A DNA stretch of 64,000 nt from Rhizobium sophoriradicis (GCF_003939025.1 NZ_RQIH01000021.1:49185-113184), one strand, 5' to 3'. Shown: positions 38,098 to 47,919, counted from the first letter of the stretch. Translations and numbers: made by a program. The notes: generated by a model not told the origin, from the letters alone.

Positions 38098-39263
38098 GTT
38101 ATTCCCCTTCTTCTTGGTTCGGTTTCGATTTGTGCGACGTCTATCCGTCGCAGGCTCTCCCGCAGGCCGCAGCTAACGCCCGTTTCATCCGTGTTCCAGG
38201 CTTCTGCGAGTTCCGGCAGCGTGATGCGGTCCGCGCCCGAAGAGCCGAGCAGGACCGCTTCATCCCCGAGCGCCGCTTCGGGAATATCCGTGACATCGAT
38301 GCGAAGATGTTCGAGGTGGATGGGCGGCACGATCGGCGCGCGCCGCTCCCTGACGAGGACTGAGGCCGAGGAACCGAGTCGTCGCGGAATCCCATGCCCC
38401 CAGCCGATCCCCAGTACCGCTAGGCGCATGTCCGGGTGGTATCCCGGCAGGTCCGGAGGCGCCCCCATACTGTCGTGGCCTGTCTTGAGCGCGACGATAC
38501 GCGCCTTGATCGCCGACAATGCCGGGCGGATGGGCAGGATTCTGCGCCCGGTGCGGGAACGCGTCAGTCCGAAGAGGAGCGCACCAGGATCGACCGCATC
38601 CATGTCGAATTCCGGATGATTGAGCAGGCTTTCGCTGCTTGAGACCATGACGGTTGCCGGAAGCCGCCCCTCCGCCTTCAGTCCTGCGAGATGCGGCGTC
38701 AGGCGTGCGACCTGCGTCAAAGTCGAGGAACCGGCGTCGCCTAACTCGCTGAGATGGGCATAAAGGCCATCAACGGTGACATTGCTATGCGACGTGCATA
38801 GATCCATCAAACGTCGGAGGTTTGAAGGCGCTACACCGGCGCGCCAAAAACCTAGATCGACCTTCACGAAAACCTTGAGCGGTGCACCGATCGAAAGCCA
38901 GCTGGCAAGATCCTCCTCGCCGGAGATCGAAATCGTCAGATCGAGGTCGCGTACAAGCCCCACCGCGCTCGGGCCAATGCCCGGATACATGAGGATGGGT
39001 TTTCTCGGCGCCGCTTTTCGTACGGCCAATGCATCGGCGATGGACACCACGCCAAAGGCGTCGACGCCCGCCGCGGACAAGATCGAAGCAACCTTCCCCG
39101 CCCCGCATCCATAGGCGTCCTGCTTCAGGCACGCGAAGATTTTTGTGTTCGGGCCGATAGCCCCTCGAATGGCGCGGAAGTTGGATCCTATGGCAGACAA
39201 GTCGATTTCGCGCCAAGTGGTCTCACATAACAACGATGGGTTTTGAAGGGGACTATTGTTCAT
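38094..39263 (-). CDS. Alanine-racemase-like PLP enzyme with altered active site
   Basis: A 389-residue fold-III PLP protein from the ATG at 39261-39263. The Schiff-base lysine lies in ACLKQDAYGCG (K47), matching the racemase motif. In the C-terminal domain the position normally occupied by the catalytic Tyr of the GIGY-x-D-G motif is Trp (GIGWGHG, about residue 288). True alanine racemases need that Tyr, so the enzyme may act on a different substrate or by a different chemistry. It lies in an amino-acid transporter operon rather than a cell-wall context, which suggests catabolic racemisation. Confidence 0.8.
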   Translation of the reverse strand: MNNSPLQNPSLLCETTWREIDLSAIGSNFRAIRGAIGPNTKIFACLKQDAYGCGAGKVASILSAAGVDAFGVVSIADALAVRKAAPRKPILMYPGIGPSAVGLVRDLDLTISISGEEDLASWLSIGAPLKVFVKVDLGFWRAGVAPSNLRRLMDLCTSHSNVTVDGLYAHLSELGDAGSSTLTQVARLTPHLAGLKAEGRLPATVMVSSSESLLNHPEFDMDAVDPGALLFGLTRSRTGRRILPIRPALSAIKARIVALKTGHDSMGAPPDLPGYHPDMRLAVLGIGWGHGIPRRLGSSASVLVRERRAPIVPPIHLEHLRIDVTDIPEAALGDEAVLLGSSGADRITLPELAEAWNTDETGVSCGLRESLRRIDVAQIETEPRRRGIT

Positions 39264-39984
39264 GAGCCACCTGCTGCAGCGCGACCCGGTCCGGATGGGT
39301 TTTTGCCCGCGGAGCGTCATTCAACCGAGCCTCCAAGGCGTGGAAGAAGCCGGTCAGAAAGAATGTAAGGCCGAGATAGAGCACTCCAGCGGCAATGAAG
39401 ATCTCGTAGGGCGCAAAAGATTCTGAAACCAGTTTGCGCGAATGCCCAGTGATCTCCAGCAAGGTCACGGTGCTGGCGAGCGACGTCGCTTTCACGAGGC
39501 TAATAATCTCGTTAGCATAGGATGGAAGAACACTTCTAAAGGCGATCGGGAAGATGATCCGGCGCTTGATCTGCAGTGGCGACATGCCGATAGCCTGTGC
39601 CGCCTCAATCATGCCGTCGGCCACGGCTTGGATACCGCCGCGAAAAATCTCCGTCGTGTAGGCGGCGCTGTTAAGGGAAAAGGCCAGCAGGCAGCACCAG
39701 AAAGGATCGCGCAGTAGAACCCAAAGGACGCTCGAGCGAATGATGCCGATCTGGCCCAAGCCGTAATAGATGATGAAGAGCTGGACAAGCAGCGGCGTGC
39801 CGCGAAAAACATAGGTGTAGGCAAGCACAGGCAGAGAGAGCCACTTCCGAGACGACGCGCGCATGAAGGCCAGGGGCACGGCGAGGACGAGGCCCGCTAG
39901 GAGCGATGCGGCTGTCAGGAGGAGTGTCAGCGGAATACCGCTGGTAAGCGTGACCGTGCTGGTGAGGAGGAGTATGACATCCAT
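39253..39984 (-). CDS. Amino-acid ABC transporter permease (HisM/GlnP type)
   Basis: A 243-residue permease from the ATG at 39982-39984, with about five membrane helices and the EAA-type loop EAAQAIGMSPLQ near the middle. It overlaps the racemase gene by 11 bp. It probably pairs with the permease just upstream to form the membrane pore. Confidence 0.9.
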   Translation of the reverse strand: MDVILLLTSTVTLTSGIPLTLLLTAASLLAGLVLAVPLAFMRASSRKWLSLPVLAYTYVFRGTPLLVQLFIIYYGLGQIGIIRSSVLWVLLRDPFWCCLLAFSLNSAAYTTEIFRGGIQAVADGMIEAAQAIGMSPLQIKRRIIFPIAFRSVLPSYANEIISLVKATSLASTVTLLEITGHSRKLVSESFAPYEIFIAAGVLYLGLTFFLTGFFHALEARLNDAPRAKTHPDRVALQQVAHEQ

Positions 39985-39995
39985 GACGTGGCACC

Positions 39996-40655
39996 TCACC
40001 GTCCGGGAACGGCAAAACGCCGTTCGAGGAGGCTGAAGATAACCAGCGCCAAACTGGTCAGCGCGAGATAGAGAGCCGATGCAGCGAGATAGAATGTCAG
40101 CGGCGCCCGTAACGAGCCCGCGCCGATCGCTGCGACGCGCATGATGTCGGCCAGCCCGACGATCGAGATCAGCGACGTTTCCTTGACGAGGGAAATCCAT
40201 TGGTTCGCAAGTGCCGGCAGGGCGATCCGCAGCATTTGCGGAAGGATAACCAGCAGCCAGGCCTGCCATGGATGCAGCCCGAGCGAGCGGGCCGCCTCGA
40301 TCTGTCCGGTCGGTATGCTGAGCACCGCGCCTCGGAAAATTTCTGCCGTATAGGCACCGAAAACGACGGTGAGGGAAATGACCCCTGCGAGGAACGCGTT
40401 GACCTCGACATAGCGACTGAAGAAGGCACTGATGGCGACCGTTCCGCCGAAATAAATCAGCAGGATGATGATGAGCTCAGGCACGCCACGAATGATCGTC
40501 GTGTAGAAGCCCACGGCGAGGCTAATGCCCCGCCACCGCGACAGTCGCCCCGCCGCGGCAAGCAACCCAAGCGCCATGCCGAGCGCCCCGCTGACAAGCG
40601 CCAGCAGCACCGTCGTCTTCAATCCGTTGACGAACTGCACCACGAAACCATCCAC
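39996..40655 (-). CDS. Amino-acid ABC transporter permease (second subunit)
   Basis: A 219-residue permease with the same family signature (VFGAYTAEIFRGA, EAARSLGLHPWQ, KETSLISIVGL). It lies 11 bp upstream of the other permease and 13 bp downstream of the ATPase, in one operon. Helix count and length match HisQ/GlnP-like subunits. Confidence 0.92.
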   Translation of the reverse strand: MDGFVVQFVNGLKTTVLLALVSGALGMALGLLAAAGRLSRWRGISLAVGFYTTIIRGVPELIIILLIYFGGTVAISAFFSRYVEVNAFLAGVISLTVVFGAYTAEIFRGAVLSIPTGQIEAARSLGLHPWQAWLLVILPQMLRIALPALANQWISLVKETSLISIVGLADIMRVAAIGAGSLRAPLTFYLAASALYLALTSLALVIFSLLERRFAVPGR

Positions 40656-40668
40656 GCGTAACGTCCTT

Positions 40669-41469
40669 CTATCGATGTGAGGCGAGAAAGCCGCGAAGGC
40701 GACTTGAGACGGGAGAGGAGAAGAATTCCTGCGGCGGGCTTTCCTCTTCGATCAAGCCCGCGTGCATGAAAGCGGCCCGCGTCGACACCTCTCGCGCGAA
40801 AGCCAGTTCGTGGGTGACGATCACCATCGTGCACCCCTCTCCAGCAAGCGCGGCTATGACGCGCAGCACCTCGCCCACCAATTCCGGATCGAGCGCCGAT
40901 GTCGGCTCGTCGAAGAGCAGCACGCGGGGCTCCATTGCCAGCGCGCGGGCAATCGCAACGCGCTGCTGCTGGCCGCCGGAAAGATGGCGCGGATAGGCGT
41001 CCGCCTTGTCCAAAAGCCCGACCTTGGCCAAGTAGTGACGCCCGAGGTCCGCGGCGGCATTGCCCTGCGTTCCCTTTACGAGGACGGGGCCTTCCGTGAC
41101 ATTCTCAAGCGCCGTCTTGTGGGGCCAGAGATTGAAGCTCTGGAACACCATGCCCGTGGAAGCCCGAACCCTTCGGACCTGCCGATGGTCGAGGATTCTG
41201 GCCCGCCCACCCTGCTGCGATGCGGCCCGGATCGCCAGCTTCTCGCCATGCACCCAGATGTCGCCGCGATCAGGAACGGTCAGGAGATTGAGGCATCGGA
41301 GAAGCGTGCTCTTGCCTGAACCGCTGCTGCCGAGGATCGAGAGGATCTCGCCGGGCCGGACGGTGAGGTCGACGCCGCGCAGGACATCGTTGCCGCCGAG
41401 CCGCTTTTCGATGCGCTCGGCGCGAATGCCGTGTCCCGGCGCCTGTTCTGTCATCAATCCGCTCGACAT
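40669..41469 (-). CDS. Amino-acid ABC transporter ATP-binding protein
   Basis: A 266-residue ATPase; the ATG at 41454 is the close alternative start. It has Walker A GSSGSGKS, the Q-loop VFQSFNLWP, signature LSGGQQQR, and Walker B LLFDEPTSALDP. It is the polar amino-acid type, with a typical insert after Walker A. It starts the cargo operon, so the promoter is in the 41470-41857 gap shared with the divergent LysR. Confidence 0.92.
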   Translation of the reverse strand: MSSGLMTEQAPGHGIRAERIEKRLGGNDVLRGVDLTVRPGEILSILGSSGSGKSTLLRCLNLLTVPDRGDIWVHGEKLAIRAASQQGGRARILDHRQVRRVRASTGMVFQSFNLWPHKTALENVTEGPVLVKGTQGNAAADLGRHYLAKVGLLDKADAYPRHLSGGQQQRVAIARALAMEPRVLLFDEPTSALDPELVGEVLRVIAALAGEGCTMVIVTHELAFAREVSTRAAFMHAGLIEEESPPQEFFSSPVSSRLRGFLASHR

Positions 41470-41857
41470 CACGCGCCCCGCGCGGGAAAGCGGCGTCCCG
41501 CGTGAACAAGTCACGGCCGATTCTGAGCACGACAAGACCATTGCTGCACGCATGGAGCGGCACCACCCTTTCGTCTTTCAGGCTTGGGTTTTTCGGAGCG
41601 TCCCGTGCCCCACTTACGCCGGGTGTGTCTTTAGAGCGGCGTCTTGGGAGGATGATTGCCTGACACTCCAACAGGGGTCAATTTATAAGGGAAATTATTT
41701 TTAGATAAGTTCAAGTTATATGGCCCGAAGCCTCGTCCAGCAAAAACGCGACAATTCAAAGCTAAATTGGAAGCGACTTGGTCGAATGTACACGAGTAGT
41801 ATAAGCTGACCTTTGTGCGCGCCGGGATACAATCGACCTCTAAACGGAAGCCCCAGT
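41470..41857. promoter_or_regulatory. Divergent control region of the amino-acid cargo operon
   Basis: A 388-bp gap between the leftward transporter operon and the rightward LysR gene. It includes an AT-rich stretch at about 41675-41720, much lower in GC than its surroundings, likely housing the promoters and the LysR-binding site. No exact operator could be called. Confidence 0.5.
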
Positions 41858-42802
41858 ATGGTGGAAATCGCAAAGACAGGTATAACACTCCGCCAGCTTC
41901 AGATCCTGCGCGAGGTCGTCAGGACGGGGTCCGAAAGGACAGCGGCGAAGGCGCTGGACATCAGCCAGCCGGCCGTCAGCCAGCAGATCAAGCAACTGGA
42001 GGGCCTGCTCGGCCTACAATTGTTCGTGCGGGATAAGGGGCGGCTTCTGCCGACGGCACAGACGTTGACCCTCTTTCGCGATGCCGACGCGACGTTCATC
42101 CAAATGGAACGGATCGCTAGGACCGTCGCCTCACTGAAGGGTACAGACAGCGACACGATCGCCATCGCGGCACCGCATGTCTTCTCTCTCCATCTCCTTC
42201 CCCAAGCCATTCGCAAGTTGCGCTCCCGCCAGCCGGTCACGGCAATCCATATCAAGTCCGGCAACTACCGAGAGGTGGCAGACCATGTGCTGGAGGGACG
42301 TGCGGATCTCGGGCTTGCCCGGCTGCCGCTGGATGAAAACGTCTTCGACTGGTGCCCCGCAACGACGGCGACCAATGTCTGCATTTTCCACCCCAATCAT
42401 CGGTTCTCGCAAAAAGACGTTATCAAGCCGGAAGATCTGGTCGACGAGCCGCTTGCGGACATCGAACCGCAGTTGCACTCCCACCAAATGAACGAGAATG
42501 CCCTGAGATACATGGGCGCGGAGCCGCGTCTGGCGATCCAAGTGGATATTATTGGCCAGGAAATCAGCTTCGTCGCCGCCGGACTCGGCATTACGAGCAG
42601 CAACACATTTGCCGCCCGGCAGTTTGCATCATTCCCCGTCGAAGTGCGACCGTTCGAGCCGAGTGCCCTCTATCATTATGTCGTGTTCTGGCAGAAGGGC
42701 CGACGGTTGGGTAAGTTGCTTCAGGAAACGGTGAACGTGCTCATCGAATGCGCCCAGGACGGATCGGGGGAGAGTTGGGTCATCGAGCGCGCTACAATCT
42801 AA
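41858..42802 (+). CDS. LysR-family regulator, divergent from the transporter operon
   Basis: A 314-residue LysR protein from the ATG at 41858 with a GGAAG ribosome site. The N-terminal helix-turn-helix includes RTAAKALDISQPAVSQQI and LEGLLGLQLFVR, and the C-terminal domain is a periplasmic-binding-like sensor. Divergent placement next to the ABC transporter, racemase-like and CapA genes makes it the likely activator of that operon. Confidence 0.9.
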   Translation: MVEIAKTGITLRQLQILREVVRTGSERTAAKALDISQPAVSQQIKQLEGLLGLQLFVRDKGRLLPTAQTLTLFRDADATFIQMERIARTVASLKGTDSDTIAIAAPHVFSLHLLPQAIRKLRSRQPVTAIHIKSGNYREVADHVLEGRADLGLARLPLDENVFDWCPATTATNVCIFHPNHRFSQKDVIKPEDLVDEPLADIEPQLHSHQMNENALRYMGAEPRLAIQVDIIGQEISFVAAGLGITSSNTFAARQFASFPVEVRPFEPSALYHYVVFWQKGRRLGKLLQETVNVLIECAQDGSGESWVIERATI

Positions 42803-43358
42803 GCCTTGATAGGAATCGGACGTCAGTACCGACGTAAGATGGTCAGTCTCAGGCTATTTCTTCGACAAGACGGATATAACGATTTCTTCCTGCGCAACCT
42901 ATAAGACCGGGCACATCGGATCTTCTACGCAAGTGCAGAAAGCACGTGCTTAGCACGACGAACAGCAATGGCTACCGCTCTGATCACGAGAGGGATCGGG
43001 ACAAATATAGTGAGCGAGATCGACCTTTGGAACTAGATTTCAACTTTAATGCGTGTCTGAAGGAGGTATTCGATCCTTATTGCTTGGAAAAGCTGCGCAA
43101 ATCGGATGGCAATTACTTCGCACACCTTAACGGCAGGCTTACCGCTGATAATTGCTTGGTCTTACGATCGCGCAGTTACCCTCGCCCGGTTTCGCCTCAT
43201 GCCTGCGGCGCGGGGCGGTCGGCGGACAGGTGTCGACCGACATCGACCTATCGGTAGTGTCCTCATGGTTGCCCTATAAGGAAACGCACGCAGCACCCCA
43301 AAAAAAGTAGAGGAATCGAGGAGGAGCGCGCCTTGTCCAACGAAACGACCAATCATGG
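42803..43358. other. Intergenic junction between cargo and DNA-processing genes
   Basis: About 556 bp with no convincing gene. This is where the metabolic cargo meets the conserved ICE backbone (RHH gene at 43359). I looked for a transposase remnant or direct repeats matching the other junction at 34637-34826 and saw none. A short rightward open frame (42946-43257) has no recognisable features. Confidence 0.5.
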
Positions 43359-43787
43359 TTAGCAGTTTTGCTCGACCTTTTCAGACACTTCGTGATCGAG
43401 CTTCGGCCCTTGCGACAATCGACGACCAAGAGCCGCGATGAATTGGTCATAACGCTCAGCCCCTTTCACGCGAGCTGCCGCCTGTCCCTCTTCCGGTAGG
43501 GGAACCGTCGAGTTCAACCAGAACCGAACGAACAGCGCCAACGTCTCGCTGGTAATCTCCAGATCCCGCTCCAACCGCTGAAGATTACGGCCTATCCGAT
43601 CAAGGCGCTTGACGATCGCTGCCTCTTTCCGTTCATCCGCATCTGGTGAGAGGAATGACGCGATCGCAGCCTCCGCAATCAGCGAAACCGATTGCTCCCG
43701 TCGATCGGCAAAGTCGGCAAGTCGCCGTTTCAGATCGGGTTCCACATATACAGACAGTCGCTGCTTTTTTTCGGGGGGACCCGACAT
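43359..43787 (-). CDS. Ribbon-helix-helix (CopG/MobC-like) DNA-binding protein
   Basis: A 142-residue protein from the ATG at 43785-43787, with a GGAG site upstream. The N-terminus has a ribbon-helix-helix shape (RLSVYVEPDLKRRLADFA), followed by a long coiled-coil helix (ERDLEITSETLALF). It begins right after traG. Such proteins usually bind oriT or regulate transfer genes. Confidence 0.85.
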   Translation of the reverse strand: MSGPPEKKQRLSVYVEPDLKRRLADFADRREQSVSLIAEAAIASFLSPDADERKEAAIVKRLDRIGRNLQRLERDLEITSETLALFVRFWLNSTVPLPEEGQAAARVKGAERYDQFIAALGRRLSQGPKLDHEVSEKVEQNC

Positions 43788-43788
43788 C

Positions 43789-45828
43789 TCAAAGCTCCAC
43801 TCCGTCATTCGGGTCCATGGTGGCCTGGCGTGCGATCTGGCGCATGCGACGTGCAAGTGCCCGCGCGGAGAGGGCATCCCGCTCCGGCTCACCCGCATAC
43901 AGATCGAATTCGTTGATCGGCGACGTTAGTGGCTCTGGAACGATCTCCTTGTGCGCCTCCAGGCCGGGCTCGCGGCGCAGGCCAGCATTCGCCTCATCGT
44001 CGCTTCCGTCGGCACCGTCCGACTGAACGCCTTCCACACCAGCGGCGCGATGATCAGCCAACGGTTTGGCTGCCAGTGGAACCAGATCCGACCAGTTGTC
44101 CGTCGCCGTCGGGCTGTCGCCCGCCCCGTCGCTCGCAGGTGCGGGCAAAACCCGCTCCTTGAACCGCCAATCCTCGAAGTAGCGGGCCTTCTTCGTTCGG
44201 ATCGGCGGAATGCCGGCCACCATGACAATCTCGTCGTCCGGCGGAAGCTGCATCACTTCGCCCGGGGTCAACAGCGGTCGCGCTGTCTCGGAGCGGGAGA
44301 CCATCAGATGTGAGAGCCAGGGCGCCAGCCGGTGTCCAGCATAGTTCTGCATCGCGCGCACCTCTGTCGCCGTACCGAGAGAGTCGGACACACGCTTGGC
44401 GGTGCGTTCGTCATTCGTCGCGAAGCTGACCCGAACATGGCAATTGTCGAGGATCGAATTGTTGGGACCATAGGCCTTCTCGATCTGATTGAGGCTCTGC
44501 GCAATCAAGAAGGCCTTGATGCCGTAGCCGGCCATGAATGCGAGCGCACTTTCGAAGAAGTCGAGGCGGCCAAGGGCGGGGAACTCATCGAGCATCATGA
44601 GCATGCGGTGTCGGCGCTCACTCGCGTGAAGATCCTCCGTCAGGCGCCGGCCGATCTGATTGAGAACGAGACGGACCAGCGGTTTCGTCCTGGAGATGTC
44701 GGACGGCGGCACGACTAGATAAAGCGTTGCCGGCTGCTCCCCTCCCACGATGTCGGCAATCCGCCAGTCGCATCGGCGCGTAACGGTCGCCACGACAGGA
44801 TCGCGGTAGAGTCCGAGGAATGACATGGCCGTCGACAAAACACCCGAGCGTTCATTGTCGGACTTGTTGAGCAGCTCCCGCGCCGCGCTGGCGATGACCG
44901 GGTGCGCCCCCTGCTCTCCAAGGTGCCGTGCCGTCATCATCGCCGCCAAGGTGGACTCGATCGGCCGCCGGGGATCGGAGAGGAAGGCCGCGACGCCTGC
45001 AAGGGTCTTATCCTTCTCGGCGTAAAGGACGTGCAGGATCGCACCGACGAGGAGTGAGTGGGATGTCTTCTCCCAGTGGTTTCGCTTTTCGAGAGACCCT
45101 TCGGGATCGACCAGGACGTCGGCGACGTTCTGAACGTCCCTTACCTCCCACTCGCCTTTCCGGACCTCCAGCAGCGGATTGTAGGCGGCCGAATTTGGAT
45201 TTGTCGGATCGAAGAGCAGGACACGTCCGTGCCTGGCGCGAAAACCAGCAGTGAGCTCCCAATTCTCACCCTTGATGTCGTGGACGATGGCCGAACCCGG
45301 CCATGTCAGAAGAGTCGGCACGACCAAGCCAACTCCCTTGCCGGATCGGGTCGGCGCGAAGCAGAGGACATGTTCAGCGCCGTCATGGCGGAGATAGGCC
45401 TCATTATACCGGCCGAGCACGACGCCGTCGTCGCAGAGGAGCCCTGCCTTTTTAAGCTCGTCGCCTTCCGCCCAGCGAGCGGAACCATAGGTGTGAACGT
45501 CTTTCGCCTCGCGCGCTCGCCAGATCGACATGGCGATGGCGGCGGCAATCGCGAGCAACCCGCCGGCCGCAGCAATGGCTCCGCCTTCCAGGAAGACGTG
45601 CGGAGCATAGGCGTCATAGAAATACCACCACCAGAACAGTGCCGGTGGCGGATAGATCGGCTTGCTTGCCACTTCGAACCAGGGTGCCCCAAGCTGCGGC
45701 TGGAAGCCTAGCCGCCAAGCGGTCCACTGCGTCGCTCCCCAGATCGTTACGAGCACGATTAGGAGGACAACGATGATCTGGCTCCAGAGAACGCGTGTGG
45801 CCGGCAAGTCGACATTTCCCTTCCGCAA
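43789..45828 (-). CDS. traG: TraG/VirD4-like type IV coupling protein
   Basis: A 679-residue coupling protein. The start is a TTG at 45826-45828; no ATG or GTG lies near the expected N-terminus. Two N-terminal membrane helices are followed by Walker A TRSGKGVG near residue 161 and Walker B MMLDEFP near 412. It links the relaxase-DNA complex to the trb channel. Confidence 0.93.
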   Translation of the reverse strand: MRKGNVDLPATRVLWSQIIVVLLIVLVTIWGATQWTAWRLGFQPQLGAPWFEVASKPIYPPPALFWWWYFYDAYAPHVFLEGGAIAAAGGLLAIAAAIAMSIWRAREAKDVHTYGSARWAEGDELKKAGLLCDDGVVLGRYNEAYLRHDGAEHVLCFAPTRSGKGVGLVVPTLLTWPGSAIVHDIKGENWELTAGFRARHGRVLLFDPTNPNSAAYNPLLEVRKGEWEVRDVQNVADVLVDPEGSLEKRNHWEKTSHSLLVGAILHVLYAEKDKTLAGVAAFLSDPRRPIESTLAAMMTARHLGEQGAHPVIASAARELLNKSDNERSGVLSTAMSFLGLYRDPVVATVTRRCDWRIADIVGGEQPATLYLVVPPSDISRTKPLVRLVLNQIGRRLTEDLHASERRHRMLMMLDEFPALGRLDFFESALAFMAGYGIKAFLIAQSLNQIEKAYGPNNSILDNCHVRVSFATNDERTAKRVSDSLGTATEVRAMQNYAGHRLAPWLSHLMVSRSETARPLLTPGEVMQLPPDDEIVMVAGIPPIRTKKARYFEDWRFKERVLPAPASDGAGDSPTATDNWSDLVPLAAKPLADHRAAGVEGVQSDGADGSDDEANAGLRREPGLEAHKEIVPEPLTSPINEFDLYAGEPERDALSARALARRMRQIARQATMDPNDGVEL

Positions 45829-45936
45829 TCAAAGCAGGCCGACAGTGGAAGGAATCGCGCAACGTGTTGCAACGCGCGCGGTAGCGGATATCGCAAACCA
45901 GCGCAGGCCATCGCAAAAAAACTTGCCGCGCGCGGT

Positions 45937-47679
45937 TCAAAGACCGAGGCCGCGTTTGCGTCCGAAACTCCAGTCAACCCCACCATCGGAGCGGGCAACG
46001 CCAGACACATGTTGGCCGATATGCTTCTCGATCGATGGCGTCCACGGCACGAGCTTGAAGCCGAGACCATCGACCACCATGGCGAAGCGGCCGGAGGCTA
46101 GAGCGAACTGCCGTCGATAGGTGCCGGCGACAAACTCCCCTTCGGCGGTTGAATGGAACGGCATGTTCATCTCCCGGGAGAGCTTCTCACCGAGCGCATC
46201 GAGTTCGCGCTGACGCAGCGTGCCGACGAGGTCACGGGCAAAGATAAGCCGCTCACCCTCTCGCCGCGCCAGCCCCTCCCCGATCAGATGCTCGGTTCGC
46301 TCTGCCATCGCCTGGCCGACCTCGATCCCGAAACAGCCGCCAAGCTCGATTCGATCACGGGCGATGAGCTGGCGATCGAGCCAGGTCGCGCCATCCGACT
46401 TGATCTGCGCTTCGAGTACGAGATCGGAACGGACGGCCAGGGCGACGCGCCGGGCGCCTCTCGCGTCCTCGAAGGAACGCAGTTCGACAATCGAGCCCGG
46501 CGCGCTATCGCCCGCCGCCTCGATATCGGAAAACCGAATGTGGTGGGTACGACCATCTGTGCCGTCGACCACGGCAAAGGCGGTACCGCATAGCTCGTCA
46601 TCGAGACCGCGCTCGACCAGCCGACCAATGAGCGGCTGATCCTGCACCTCACCGGAAAGCACGTAATCGGCGGCGCTTCGCTCGATCCCCTGACCTGACA
46701 GCGCCTGATGCATCCGCTTGATGATGTCGCCGCGGGCGCCGAGTTCCCGCAAGGTCGCCTCGGCTTCTTCAGCGATAATCCACTGGCCGGCACCAATGGT
46801 TTCGGCAAGGCCAAGGCGTTCGAGATGGCGCAGCCGCCCGACCTTCTGCACCAGGTGTTCGTCGGGCTGGTGGTCAGGCGGCGGCGCGACATCGATGATG
46901 CCATGCTTATCGGCGTCGCGGACAAGCTGGCGATCGATCTCGGTCCAGCGATCCGCCTCGATCTGCCGCTCCAGCGAGCGGCTGATGTCGAGATCGGTGC
47001 GAGGCCCCAACTCCTGGGTGATGAGGTCCTGCGCCCGATCCCGAAGGCCGGATCGGATATAGTCTCGGTCTATCACCAGGTCCTGCCCGTCATCTGTCCG
47101 ACCACGCAGGATAACATGCACGTGCGGATTGTCGGTATTCCAGTGATCGACACCGATCCAGTCGAGCCTTGTTCCGAGATCCCTCTCCGCCTGGCTCATC
47201 AGTTCGCGCGTGAAGCGCTTCAGATCCTCCATGTCCACCGCGTCTTCCGGCGAGACGATGAACCGGAAGTGATGCCGATCGTCCTTGCAACGATCGGTGA
47301 AGTCATTTGCATCGGCATTTTCGGTCTCCGGACCGAACATGCGCGCCTTATTGCCGTCGCGGGTGACACCGTCGCGGCGCAGGTAGTTCAGATGTCGGGC
47401 GAGCGGCCCGCGCTCCCCCTTGTTGCGAACGAAGCGTGCCTTGACCGCGCAAAGCCGCGTCCGGCTGGTAATCAGACGGTTGGCGCGCACGCTCGCCACG
47501 CGACCGCGGGCGAAGCTCGGCCCGCGGCACCGGCCGGGCCTGATTTTGCCGGATCGCGATACGCGCCTGCCGGCCTTCTCGGCGGCAGCGAGCGCTTGGG
47601 CGATGAATGGCCTTGCACGCTGCGCCTTGCTTGAACGGATGCGCCCTGGCCGGATGTGGAAGTCATCGTCGCGGCTCAT
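45937..47679 (-). CDS. Relaxase (MobP-type, DUF3363)
   Basis: A 580-residue protein from the ATG at 47677-47679; the longer frame upstream is not coding. The catalytic metal motif is NPHVHVILRG near residue 185, with upstream GVDHWNTD and the conserved RHHFRFIVSP stretch, as in alphaproteobacterial relaxases that carry DUF3363. It nicks oriT and pilots the strand into the recipient. A candidate oriT lies in the 240-bp gap upstream. Confidence 0.9.
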   Translation of the reverse strand: MSRDDDFHIRPGRIRSSKAQRARPFIAQALAAAEKAGRRVSRSGKIRPGRCRGPSFARGRVASVRANRLITSRTRLCAVKARFVRNKGERGPLARHLNYLRRDGVTRDGNKARMFGPETENADANDFTDRCKDDRHHFRFIVSPEDAVDMEDLKRFTRELMSQAERDLGTRLDWIGVDHWNTDNPHVHVILRGRTDDGQDLVIDRDYIRSGLRDRAQDLITQELGPRTDLDISRSLERQIEADRWTEIDRQLVRDADKHGIIDVAPPPDHQPDEHLVQKVGRLRHLERLGLAETIGAGQWIIAEEAEATLRELGARGDIIKRMHQALSGQGIERSAADYVLSGEVQDQPLIGRLVERGLDDELCGTAFAVVDGTDGRTHHIRFSDIEAAGDSAPGSIVELRSFEDARGARRVALAVRSDLVLEAQIKSDGATWLDRQLIARDRIELGGCFGIEVGQAMAERTEHLIGEGLARREGERLIFARDLVGTLRQRELDALGEKLSREMNMPFHSTAEGEFVAGTYRRQFALASGRFAMVVDGLGFKLVPWTPSIEKHIGQHVSGVARSDGGVDWSFGRKRGLGL

Positions 47680-47692
47680 ACGCTTTCCTGCT

Positions 47693-47821
47693 GCGATGTG
47701 CGATCTTCGTTGAAAATATTCGGAAATTCGCTGACGCGCACATCGCGTTTGTGGTCCGCGAGGTGCGGAAAAGCCGGAAAAAACCAATCAAAGCAACCGA
47801 CCGTCCCAGCCGCGATGTGCG
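47693..47821. repeat. Three copies of a 10-bp element GCGATGTGCG, candidate oriT/operator
   Basis: In the gap before the relaxase gene, GCGATGTGCG occurs at 47693-47702 and 47812-47821, and inverted (CGCACATCGC) at 47737-47746. Repeated and inverted short elements beside a relaxase gene are typical of oriT or of binding sites for accessory DNA-binding proteins. The nick site cannot be called from sequence. Confidence 0.45.
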
Positions 47822-47919
47822 GCCTTTTATCTTGCCCTCCACGGCTGAATTCGCGGCTCCCCCGCCCTCTCCCGCACCAATTACGATCCGGACCGCTGCA
47901 GCACGCCAAGCCACACTTC

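Noticed and set aside
42946..43257. Possible small gene in the cargo junction
   Set aside because: No ribosome site or homology visible and compositionally unconvincing.
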